The notes under the pieces are model-generated. The model searched no databases. It had not been told where the DNA came from and was given only the letters and a program-made list of their open reading frames with translations. A stretch of DNA of 32,280 nt from Blastococcus sp. (GTDB lineage: Bacteria > Actinomycetota > Actinomycetes > Mycobacteriales > Geodermatophilaceae), in assembly GCA_025965795.1 (NCBI GenBank), contig JAOPWH010000042.1:1-32280 (forward strand), written 5' to 3'. The number at the start of each line of letters is the position of its first letter. Position 1 is the stretch's first letter. Of this stretch, positions 9,064 through 16,625 are shown in pieces. Both the position numbers and the translations under genes were made by a program.

Positions 9064-9642
9064 ATGAGCCGCATCGTGCTGATGTGCTCGATCTCGCTCG
9101 ACGGGTTCTTCGAGGGGCCCGACCACGATCTGAGCTGGCATCTCGTCGACGAGGAGGTGCACGACGAGTTCAACCAGGTGCTCGGCGCCATGAGCGCCTT
9201 CCTCGACGGCCGGGTCACCTACGAGCTGATGGCTGGGTACTGGCCGACCGCGGACGCCGACCCGGAGAGCAGTCGCCCCGAGGCCGAGTTCGCGCGGATC
9301 TGGCGCGAGATGCCCAAGATCGTCTACTCCCGGACGCTGGACCGCGCCGACTGGAACACCACGATCGTCCGGGAGGTCGTACCGGCCGAGGTGGCGGAGC
9401 TCAAGGCGGGTGCCGACGGGGACATCGCCGTGGGCGGGGCCGACCTCGCCGACTCCTTCCTACGGCACGACCTGATCGACGAGTTCCGGCTGTACGTGCA
9501 CCCGATCCTGCTGGGAGAGGGCACGCCGCTGTTCCGCCGGGCCGAGACGCGGCGGGAGCTGCGTCTGGTCGAGACCCGGTCCTTCGGCAACGGCGTCGTC
9601 CTGGTGCGCTACCAGTGGCCCCGAGCAGCCCGGCAGAGTTGA
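9064..9642 (+). CDS. dihydrofolate reductase family protein (RibD C-terminal-like)
   Basis: MSRIVLMCSISLDGFFEGPDHDLSWHLVDEEVHDEF...DIAVGGADLADSFLRHDLIDEFRLYVHPILLGEGTPLF. Confidence 0.9.
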   Translation: MSRIVLMCSISLDGFFEGPDHDLSWHLVDEEVHDEFNQVLGAMSAFLDGRVTYELMAGYWPTADADPESSRPEAEFARIWREMPKIVYSRTLDRADWNTTIVREVVPAEVAELKAGADGDIAVGGADLADSFLRHDLIDEFRLYVHPILLGEGTPLFRRAETRRELRLVETRSFGNGVVLVRYQWPRAARQS

Positions 9643-9730
9643 GCGCAGGCGTATCTCCGCCGGTCGTGGGCTCTCTTCCCCTCGACGGCCGCACATCGGG
9701 TGCGGACCTCGGGCTCGAGAGGAGATGACC

Positions 9731-10279
9731 ATGGCCGAGACGTCCGGGTCGACCACGCTGATTTCACGACCGGTGACGGCGCTGCCGGAGACGACGGAGG
9801 TGCCCGGACCCCGCCACGCAACGCCGTCCGCCGCGCTCGGCGCCTTGGTCGGCCGAGCCGCCGAGGTCAACCAGCGGCTCGCCCCCACCCTGCTGCGGAT
9901 GGCGCTGGCACTGGTGTTCGTGTGGTTCGGCGCGCTCAAGGTCGCCGGCGTGAGCCCCGTGCACGACCTGCTCGCGGCGACCCTGCCCTTCTTCGACGCA
10001 GACATCAGCGTGCCGGTCCTGGGTGCGGTCGAGATCGCCATCGGGCTGGCACTGGCCGTCGGGCGGCTGCCGCGGGTGACCCTGCTCGTGCTCTCGGGAC
10101 ACCTGGCCGGGACGTTCCTCACCTTCCTCACCGCCACCGAGCTGATGTTCCAGGGCAACAACCCGCTGGAGCTCACGGCCGACGGAGAGTTCGTGGTGAA
10201 GAACGTGGTGCTCATCAGCGCCGCCCTGCTGCTCATCGCCTTCTACGGCCGGCGAGCAGACGAGCGCGCCAGCGCCTGA
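9731..10279 (+). CDS. DoxX/DUF417-like integral membrane protein
   Basis: LLRMALALVFVWFGALKVAGVSPVHDLLAATLPFF...VLGAVEIAIGLALAVGRLPRVTLLVLSGHLAGTFLTFLTATELMFQ; AGGAG upstream; ATG 9725 also possible. Confidence 0.75.
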   Translation: MAETSGSTTLISRPVTALPETTEVPGPRHATPSAALGALVGRAAEVNQRLAPTLLRMALALVFVWFGALKVAGVSPVHDLLAATLPFFDADISVPVLGAVEIAIGLALAVGRLPRVTLLVLSGHLAGTFLTFLTATELMFQGNNPLELTADGEFVVKNVVLISAALLLIAFYGRRADERASA

Positions 10280-10719
10280 ACGACGGAGAACTCGGCGCCG
10301 GAGGCATGGGCCTCCGGCGCCGAACGCTGGTGCAGGCCGAGCACGAGCAGCCCCGCGACCACGGCGCCGGCGGCGTTGAGGATCGCGTCCAGCGGTGACA
10401 CCACCCGGCCCAGCGGCAGCAGCCACTGGAGCAGCTCGATGGTGGTCCCGGCCGCGAGCGCACCCGCAACCAGGCGGACCGGCCGGCCGAGGGCGGGCAG
10501 GAGGAGCACCGCGAGTGCCGCGGGAACGGTCAGCAGGCTGAGGTTGCCGACCAGCTGGAGGACGGTGGTGGCAGAGCCGAGTCCCGTGGCGTACCAGCGG
10601 AGCTCGGCGAGCGGCGAACCCCACGCCCAGCCGTGGCCGGTCGGCAGCAGGGTCAGCAGCGCCACTCCGGCGAGCGATGCCGCGAGTGCGGCACCCAGCC
10701 TGGAGCGCTCGCCGTTCAC
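10243..10719 (-). CDS. VanZ-like family membrane protein
   Basis: LVGNLSLLTVPAALAVLLLPALGRPVRLVAGALAAGTTIELLQWLLPLGRVVSPLDAILNAAGAVVAGLL; GTG start overlaps the upstream gene stop. Confidence 0.8.
   Translation of the reverse strand: MNGERSRLGAALAASLAGVALLTLLPTGHGWAWGSPLAELRWYATGLGSATTVLQLVGNLSLLTVPAALAVLLLPALGRPVRLVAGALAAGTTIELLQWLLPLGRVVSPLDAILNAAGAVVAGLLVLGLHQRSAPEAHASGAEFSVVQALARSSARRP
10292..10323. terminator. 14-bp perfect-stem hairpin (loop ATGG), candidate bidirectional terminator embedded in the VanZ-like ORF
   Basis: TCGGCGCCGGAGGC-ATGG-GCCTCCGGCGCCGA, 13 nt past the DoxX-like stop codon. Confidence 0.6.
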
Positions 10720-11183
10720 GCGCCGGCCGGGACGGTCCACGAGGACCGCTCGGCAAGGGTGCTGATCGACGCCGCACCGAGCGTGTCGATCTCTTCCGCG
10801 AGGACGCCGAGCGGAAGGGGATCCGAGGACCGGAGCAGAGCTGCCAGCCGAGCCACCGCCGCCTCGACCCGTGCCGCCCCCGACCCGTTCCCGGCCTCCA
10901 CCCGATCGGCCGGGCGCCAGGGCTCGCCCAGCTCGTCGCTGAGGCCAGGCAGGCGACGGAGCAGATCCGCGCACCCCGCGGCCAGCCGCCACCATCGGCC
11001 GGTGTCCAGGGGACCGGCGCCGCCGGTGTCCGCCGCCGCCCAGCGCAGCAGCCGGACGACGTCCTGCCACACCGCGTCGGAGACGACGCAGGTCAACGCC
11101 GTCCGTTCCGCCGGCCGGCGGTTCAGGACGAGTCCGCGTGTGGTGGCGGGGTCGAAGAGCCAGGGCCGCAGGTCGTCGTCCAT
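10716..11183 (-). CDS. hypothetical protein, translationally coupled to the VanZ-like gene
   Basis: MDDDLRPWLFDPATTRGLVLNRRPAERTALTCVVSDAVWQDVVRLLRWAAADTG...; 155 aa; GTGA overlap with the next gene. Confidence 0.7.
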   Translation of the reverse strand: MDDDLRPWLFDPATTRGLVLNRRPAERTALTCVVSDAVWQDVVRLLRWAAADTGGAGPLDTGRWWRLAAGCADLLRRLPGLSDELGEPWRPADRVEAGNGSGAARVEAAVARLAALLRSSDPLPLGVLAEEIDTLGAASISTLAERSSWTVPAGA

Positions 11184-11224
11184 GCCGTCGACGGTGCACC
11201 GTGCGCCCGGACGTCCCATGGGTA

Positions 11225-11277
11225 TCCGCTGTGGCTCCGCTGTGCCCGCTCCGGCTGCGCGCCGGATGCGCGCCGGA
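11225..11277. repeat. two sets of 11-bp-phased direct repeats: TCCGCTGTG (11225, 11236) and TGCGCGCCGGA (11256, 11267)
   Basis: Read directly from sequence; lies in a divergent intergenic region. Confidence 0.55.
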
Positions 11278-11423
11278 TGGGAGGAGCGTGCCGGGAACGC
11301 ACAGGGGGCGCACAGCATTCGCTGGGCCCGGGTCCAGCCTGACCGGTCACGGTGGTGCCAGTCCCCGATCCGAGGAGCAACCGTGCACGTCGAGAAGGCC
11401 CCCGCGACCGCCGGGGCCGAGAC

Positions 11424-12833
11424 ATGAGCTCCGTCATGACGCCGTCGGCACGCGTACCGACGGCCGGTGCGCGTCGGCGGGCGGACCGGGCGGGCGTCGA
11501 CGCCGCGGTGCGTACCTGGGCCACCGTCTCGCTCTGGCTCGGCCTCGCGATCGTGTCCTACTGGTGGGCGGCAGGCGGAGGCGTTCCCGATCTCGGAGCC
11601 TGGACGACGGGCCTGACGTCGCTGGGCAGGCTGACCGGCCTGCTCGCCTCGTTCCTGCTGCTCGTGCAGGTGCTGCTGATGGCCCGGCTGCCGTTGCTCG
11701 AGCAGGCGTTCGGCCAGGACAAGCTGGCCCGCAAGCACCGGATCGTCGGCTTCACCTCGTTCGATCTGATGCTCGGCCACCTCGTGCTGATCACCTGGGG
11801 TTATGCGGCCGGCGAGCTGACCCGGACCCCGGCGACACTGTGGGACCTCACGACGAACTACCCGGGCATGCTGCTGGCCGCGGCCGGCACGGTCTGCCTG
11901 GTCATGGTGGTGGTCACGAGTGTGAAGGCCGCGCGGAAGCGGTTGCGCTACGAGTCGTGGCACCTGCTGCACCTCTACGCCTATCTCGGCGTCGGGCTGG
12001 CGCTGCCGCACCAGCTGTGGAGCGGGCAGGAGTTCCTGACCTCGCCCCTGGCCACGGTGTTCTGGTGGTCCAGCTGGGCGCTGACCGCGGTCGCCGTCCT
12101 GGTGTGGCGGGTGGCCCTGCCGCTCTGGCGCAGTGCCCGGCACGACGTCCGGGTCACCTCGGTGGTCCGTGAGGACGTCGACGTGGTGTCGGTGCACATG
12201 ACCGGCCGGCGCCTCGACCGGCTCGGCGCGGAGGCCGGGCAGTTCCTCACCTGGCGCTTCCTGACCGGAGCCGGCTGGACCCGGGCTCACCCGTACTCCC
12301 TGTCGGCGGCCCCCGACGGCCGCGGCCTCCGGATCACCGTGAAGGAGCTGGGGGACGGGAGCGCGAGCCTGCCGGCGGTGCGCCCCGGCACCCGCGTGCT
12401 GGTCGAGGGCCCTTACGGACGGCTGAGCGACCGGGCGCGGACCCGCCCCAAGGTGGCGTTCATCGGGGCCGGCGTCGGGATCACCCCGCTTCGGGCCATG
12501 GCCGAGGAACTGGACTACGCGCCCGGGGACGCCGTTCTCCTGTACCGGTTCCCCGACCGCCCGCTGTTCGGGCGCGAGTTCGACGTCCTGGCGCGGGACC
12601 GGGGGCTGCGGGTGCTCATGCTGCCCGGTCACCGACGGTCGCAGGGTTCGTGGCTCGGCGCCGGCGTCGGCGAGGCGGACGACGCCACCGTCCTGCGGCG
12701 CTGGGTGCCCGATCTGGCCGAGCGCGACGTCTACGTCTGCGGTCCCGAGGGGTGGCTGGAGGACGTCCGCCGCGCCGCGCTGGCCGTCGGTCTGCCGCCC
12801 GACCGGTTCCACGTCGAGAGCTTCGGATGGTGA
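11424..12833 (+). CDS. ferric reductase-like transmembrane protein with FAD/NAD(P)H oxidoreductase domain
   Basis: Six-TM ferric-reductase-like N-terminus (YESWHLLHLYAYLGVGLALPHQL), FAD-binding HPYSLS, NAD-binding GAGVGITPLRAMAEEL, C-terminal DVYVCGPEGW. Confidence 0.9.
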   Translation: MSSVMTPSARVPTAGARRRADRAGVDAAVRTWATVSLWLGLAIVSYWWAAGGGVPDLGAWTTGLTSLGRLTGLLASFLLLVQVLLMARLPLLEQAFGQDKLARKHRIVGFTSFDLMLGHLVLITWGYAAGELTRTPATLWDLTTNYPGMLLAAAGTVCLVMVVVTSVKAARKRLRYESWHLLHLYAYLGVGLALPHQLWSGQEFLTSPLATVFWWSSWALTAVAVLVWRVALPLWRSARHDVRVTSVVREDVDVVSVHMTGRRLDRLGAEAGQFLTWRFLTGAGWTRAHPYSLSAAPDGRGLRITVKELGDGSASLPAVRPGTRVLVEGPYGRLSDRARTRPKVAFIGAGVGITPLRAMAEELDYAPGDAVLLYRFPDRPLFGREFDVLARDRGLRVLMLPGHRRSQGSWLGAGVGEADDATVLRRWVPDLAERDVYVCGPEGWLEDVRRAALAVGLPPDRFHVESFGW

Positions 12834-12837
12834 CCCG

Positions 12838-13266
12838 ATGAGACGGATCGTGCTGTGGTTCATGACCACCGTGACCGCGCTCGTGCTGCTGTTCGGCTAC
12901 TCGACGTCCACGTCGGGCCCGGGCGCGGTCGGGGGCTCGACCGTGATCGCCTCGGGTGATCCGGTGACGGGCGGCACCGCCTCGGCGTCCGGCACCACCG
13001 TCACCGGCTCGGTCGTCCAGACCAGATGGGGGCCGGTGCAGGTGGCGGTCACCGTCGAGGGCTCCGTCATCACCGACGTGTCGGTGCTGCAGTACCCCAC
13101 CGGCAACGGCAAGGACCAGGAGATCAACTCCTACGCGCTGCCGGTCCTGGTGTCGGAGACGCTGGACGCGCAGAACGCCGGCATCGACATGGTCAGCGGC
13201 GCCACCGTCACCAGCGACGGCTACGTGCAGTCGCTGCAGTCGGCGCTCGACCAGGCGGGGCTGTGA
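12838..13266 (+). CDS. membrane-anchored FMN-binding domain protein
   Basis: N-terminal signal anchor; GPVQVAVTVEGSVITDVSVLQYPTGNGKDQEINSYALPVLVSETLDAQNAGIDMVSGATVTSDGYVQSLQSALDQA; SGAT flavinylation motif. Confidence 0.9.
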   Translation: MRRIVLWFMTTVTALVLLFGYSTSTSGPGAVGGSTVIASGDPVTGGTASASGTTVTGSVVQTRWGPVQVAVTVEGSVITDVSVLQYPTGNGKDQEINSYALPVLVSETLDAQNAGIDMVSGATVTSDGYVQSLQSALDQAGL

Positions 13267-14069
13267 GCGGGGGCGGGACGGCGCCGGTGGTGACCGCCCG
13301 CTACGTCGAGCACGGAATGGGCATGCCGATCAGCCTGGCGCTGCGCGGACGGCACGCCTCCGACGAGGAGGGGCGGGCGGCCTGGGACGCGGTGATGGCC
13401 GAGCTCCGCGCGGCCGACCGGATGTTCAGCACCTACCGGGCCGACTCCGTGATCTCGCGGCTGGGCCGGGGCGAGGTCGCCCTCGCCGACTGCCCGGCGG
13501 AGGTCGCGGAGGTGCTCGCTCTGGGCGAGGCGGCCGAACGGGACACCGGCGGGGCCTTCGCCGTGCGCCGGTGCCGACCGGACGGGTCGGTGGTCCTCGA
13601 CCCGAGCGGTGTGGTGAAAGGGTGGGCCGCCGAACGAGCGGCCGGCGCCCTGCACGCGCTGGAGGGAACGGACTTCTGCCTGTCGGCCGGCGGCGACCTG
13701 GTCTGCCGCACGCTGGACCCGGAGGCGCCGCCGTGGCGGATCGGGATCGAGCACCCGCACGATCCGCTGCGGCTGATCGCGGTCGTGCCGGTGGCGACCG
13801 GCGCGGTCGCCACGTCGGGGAGCGCGCACCGCGGCGGACACGTCGTGGACGCGCGGACCGGTCGGGTGCCCGAGGGGATCGCGTCGGTCACGGTGGTGGC
13901 CGCCTCGCTCACCGTCGCCGACATCGACGCCACCGCGGCCTACGCCCTGGGACGGGACGCCGTCCGGTGGCTGGGCACCCGCCCGGGCCGCACCGGCCTG
14001 GTGGTGTGGGCGGACGGCTCCGCGGAGCCGGTCCGCGGCGGCGGAACCCCGGTGCCCGCCGGGGGCTGA
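13263..14069 (+). CDS. apbE: FAD:protein FMN transferase (ApbE)
   Basis: GMGMPISLAL...ADRMFSTYRADSVISRL...DPSGVVKGWAAERAA...LSAGGDL...VATSGSAHRGGHVVDARTG; GTG start overlaps the FMN-binding protein stop (GTGA). Confidence 0.9.
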   Translation: MSGGGTAPVVTARYVEHGMGMPISLALRGRHASDEEGRAAWDAVMAELRAADRMFSTYRADSVISRLGRGEVALADCPAEVAEVLALGEAAERDTGGAFAVRRCRPDGSVVLDPSGVVKGWAAERAAGALHALEGTDFCLSAGGDLVCRTLDPEAPPWRIGIEHPHDPLRLIAVVPVATGAVATSGSAHRGGHVVDARTGRVPEGIASVTVVAASLTVADIDATAAYALGRDAVRWLGTRPGRTGLVVWADGSAEPVRGGGTPVPAGG

Positions 14070-14078
14070 GCGCACGGG

Positions 14079-14948
14079 ATGCTGACCGGCGTGGAGCGGG
14101 TGGCGCTGGTGACGTCCGGACGGGGGCTTCGGCTCGATCCCGAACTGTCGCTGGCCGCCGACGCGCTCCGGCAGGACGGGCTCGATGTCGACGCCGTCCG
14201 GTGGGACGACGCCGACGTGGACTGGGAGGGGTATGCCCTCGCCGTGATCCGGTCCACCTGGGACTACTCGTGGCGGTTGCCCGAGTTCCTGGCGTGGGCC
14301 GGCGGCGTTCCGCAGCTGCGCAACTGCCTCGAGCTGTTGCGCTGGAACACCGACAAGACCTATCTCCGAGACATCGAGCGGGTCGGGCTGCCGGTCGTGC
14401 CCACCGTGTGGAACCCCACGCATGCCGCCGAGCTGCCGGATGCCCAGGAGTGGGTGGTCAAGCCGTCGGTCTCGGCGGGGTCCCGGGACACCGCCCGGTG
14501 GGCTGACCCGGCAGCGGCGCTGGCGCACGCCGCCGAGCTGACCGCCGCCGGCCGTACCGCGATGCTGCAGCCGTACCTGAGCAGCGTCGACGAACTGGGG
14601 GAGACGGCGCTGCTCTTCCTGGGCGGCCGTTTCTCGCATGCGGTCCGGAAGGGGCCACTCCTGCAGCGCGGCGAGGGCGTCCGCCAGGACCGCAACAGCC
14701 GCGGCGACCTGCTCCGCGTCGAGGCGACGGCCGGGCAGCGCGAGGTGGCGCAGTCGGTCCTCGACTCCGTCGGGGATCTCGTCCCCGGCGCGGCGCCGCC
14801 GCTCTACGCCCGGATCGACCTCGTCCGGGACGACGACGGCCGGCCCGTCCTGCTGGAGCTCGAGCTCGCCGAGCCGAGCCTGTTCCTCCCGCAGGCGCCG
14901 GACGCCGTGGCCCGGTTCACCGCCGCGGTGCGGGCCGCACTCGCCTGA
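14079..14948 (+). CDS. ATP-grasp domain-containing protein (RimK/DcsG-like)
   Basis: RSTWDYSWRLPEFLAWAGGVPQLRNCLELLRWNTDKTYLRDIERVGLPVVPTVW...EWVVKPSVSAGSRDT...YARIDLVRDDDGRPVLLELELAEPSLFL. Confidence 0.85.
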   Translation: MLTGVERVALVTSGRGLRLDPELSLAADALRQDGLDVDAVRWDDADVDWEGYALAVIRSTWDYSWRLPEFLAWAGGVPQLRNCLELLRWNTDKTYLRDIERVGLPVVPTVWNPTHAAELPDAQEWVVKPSVSAGSRDTARWADPAAALAHAAELTAAGRTAMLQPYLSSVDELGETALLFLGGRFSHAVRKGPLLQRGEGVRQDRNSRGDLLRVEATAGQREVAQSVLDSVGDLVPGAAPPLYARIDLVRDDDGRPVLLELELAEPSLFLPQAPDAVARFTAAVRAALA

Positions 14949-14949
14949 G

Positions 14950-15759
14950 CTACTCCAGCCGGGCCAGGAACCGGCGCAGAACGGCGCCGACCTCCGCGGG
15001 CTTCTCCAGCGCGGGCAGGTGCGCCGCCCCGTCGACGACCACGTGTTCGGCTCCCCGCACGCGCTCGGCGAGCAGGCCGGCCGTCAGACGGACGTCGGCC
15101 AGGTCGAGGCTCCCGACCACCACCAGCACCGGGAGGTCCAGCTCCCCGAGCCGGCCGACCACGGGCTCGGGTTCGGGTTCGGTCCCGACCCCCGACCGTT
15201 CGTTGACCAGCGCCGTCCGGTTCATCGCGCGGACGAGGTCGAGGACGCCCGGCGGCAGGCGCGTTCCGTCCGGGTCGGCGAGCCACATGCGGGCCTCCGC
15301 GTCGGCCAGGGCGTCGACGTCGTCGGCCCGGTCCGCGGCCTCGACGTCCGCCCAGCCCGCCGGCGGGCCGGTGTCGGGGTCGAATCCCGGGACCACGGCG
15401 CCGAGCAGCGTGAGGCTGCGGACGAGATCCGGCCGCGCCAGCGCCAGGTCCAGCGAGACGCGACCACCGAGCGAGGCACCCACCAGGTGGACCGGACCGT
15501 CGGCGAACGAGGAGATGACCGCCGCGAGATCGTCGGCGTGGGAGAAGGTTCCGGCGGGCAACGACGAACGACCGTAGCCACGGAGGTCGTAGCGGATCAC
15601 CCGGTGCACCGCGGTCAGCGCCGGCAGGAGCGGGTCCCACATCCGGGCGTCGGCGATCCCCGCGTGCACCAGGACGACCGGGGTCCCCTCGCCGGAGACG
15701 TCGCAGACCAGCCGCGCGCCGCCGGACACGATCCCCGTCGTCCCCAGCGCCTCGGTCAT
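14950..15759 (-). CDS. alpha/beta hydrolase (3-oxoadipate enol-lactonase-like)
   Basis: GTPVVLVHAGIADARMWDPLLPALTAVHRVIRYDLRGYGRSSLP...HLVGASLGGRVSLDLAL; GxSxG elbow GASLGG. Confidence 0.85.
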   Translation of the reverse strand: MTEALGTTGIVSGGARLVCDVSGEGTPVVLVHAGIADARMWDPLLPALTAVHRVIRYDLRGYGRSSLPAGTFSHADDLAAVISSFADGPVHLVGASLGGRVSLDLALARPDLVRSLTLLGAVVPGFDPDTGPPAGWADVEAADRADDVDALADAEARMWLADPDGTRLPPGVLDLVRAMNRTALVNERSGVGTEPEPEPVVGRLGELDLPVLVVVGSLDLADVRLTAGLLAERVRGAEHVVVDGAAHLPALEKPAEVGAVLRRFLARLE

Positions 15760-16232
15760 GGTGCGAGGTGGGCCCGGACAGCGGCGACCACCATGCGGTG
15801 GTCCTCCACCTGTGGCAGGCCGGACACGACGACGACGCCGACCGGCCCTACCGACCGCACCAGGATCGGGAACGCACCGCCGTGCGCCGCGTAGAGGACC
15901 GGGTCGAGGCCGAACTGCTCCTCGAACGTCGTCCCCTCGGCCCGCGCGGCCTCACCGACGTACAGACTGCTGTGCCCGAACCGCTCGACCACCCGGGTCT
16001 TGCGCTCGATCCAGGAGTCGTTGTCGGGGGTGGCGCCGGTCAGCGCCGTGAAGAAGAGCCGGTGGTGGTTGCGGGTGATCGAGATGGCCACCGGCAGCTC
16101 CGCGGCCCGCGCCGTGGCCCTGAGGGCGGAGCCGAGAGCCCAGGCGTCGTCGTTGGTGAAGGAGGAGAACTGCAGTTCCTCCTCCTCAGCGGCGAGGTCT
16201 GCCAGGGACATGAGCGAGTCGGCCATGCGCAC
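15756..16232 (-). CDS. UPF0303/HbpS-like heme-degrading domain protein
   Basis: LQFSSFTNDDAWALGSALRATARAAELPVAISITRNHHRLFFTALTGATPDNDSWIERKTRVVERFGHSSLYVG...YAAHGGAFPI; 4-bp overlap with the hydrolase. Confidence 0.8.
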   Translation of the reverse strand: MRMADSLMSLADLAAEEEELQFSSFTNDDAWALGSALRATARAAELPVAISITRNHHRLFFTALTGATPDNDSWIERKTRVVERFGHSSLYVGEAARAEGTTFEEQFGLDPVLYAAHGGAFPILVRSVGPVGVVVVSGLPQVEDHRMVVAAVRAHLAP

Positions 16233-16316
16233 TTCCTACCGGAGCCGGAGGTGCGGACGATCCGTCTCGTGCCGCGAGATGCCTCTGGCTCCCGCCTCCC
16301 CGGCTGAGCCCGGCGG

Positions 16317-16622
16317 TCAGCTGCCGAGGGGCCCGGCGTCCGATACGTCGTGGAAGGACATGATCGGCTCGCCGGCCACCAGGCCCGGGGCTGTCCGTAG
16401 GAACTCCTCGGTGTGCCGATGGGTCATGTGCTCGTCCAGCGCCGCGCGGTCGGACCAGATCTCGATGCTGTGGATGACATCGTCGTCGTCGAGGTCGGCG
16501 GCGAACGAGTAGGCCAGGCACCCGCGGTCCCCTCGGGTGGCCGTCGTGACCGCCCGCGCTGCGGCTACGAGGTCGTCGCGACGGCCGGCCGCGGCGGTGG
16601 CGCGTCCGATGACGATCAGCAT
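16317..16622 (-). CDS. antibiotic biosynthesis monooxygenase (ABM)/putative quinol monooxygenase
   Basis: MLIVIGRATAAAGRRDDLVAAARAVTTATRGDRGCLAYSFAADLDDDDVIHSIEIWSDRAALDEHMTHRHTEEF. Confidence 0.85.
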   Translation of the reverse strand: MLIVIGRATAAAGRRDDLVAAARAVTTATRGDRGCLAYSFAADLDDDDVIHSIEIWSDRAALDEHMTHRHTEEFLRTAPGLVAGEPIMSFHDVSDAGPLGS

Positions 16623-16625
16623 GTC

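Noticed and set aside
10716-12869. Minus-strand ORF of 717 aa
   Set aside because: Only the C-terminal 155 aa (from ATG 11183) looks real; the rest is antisense to the ferric-reductase-like gene.
13221-14639. Minus-strand ORF of 472 aa
   Set aside because: Antisense to apbE and the ATP-grasp gene, both with strong motifs.
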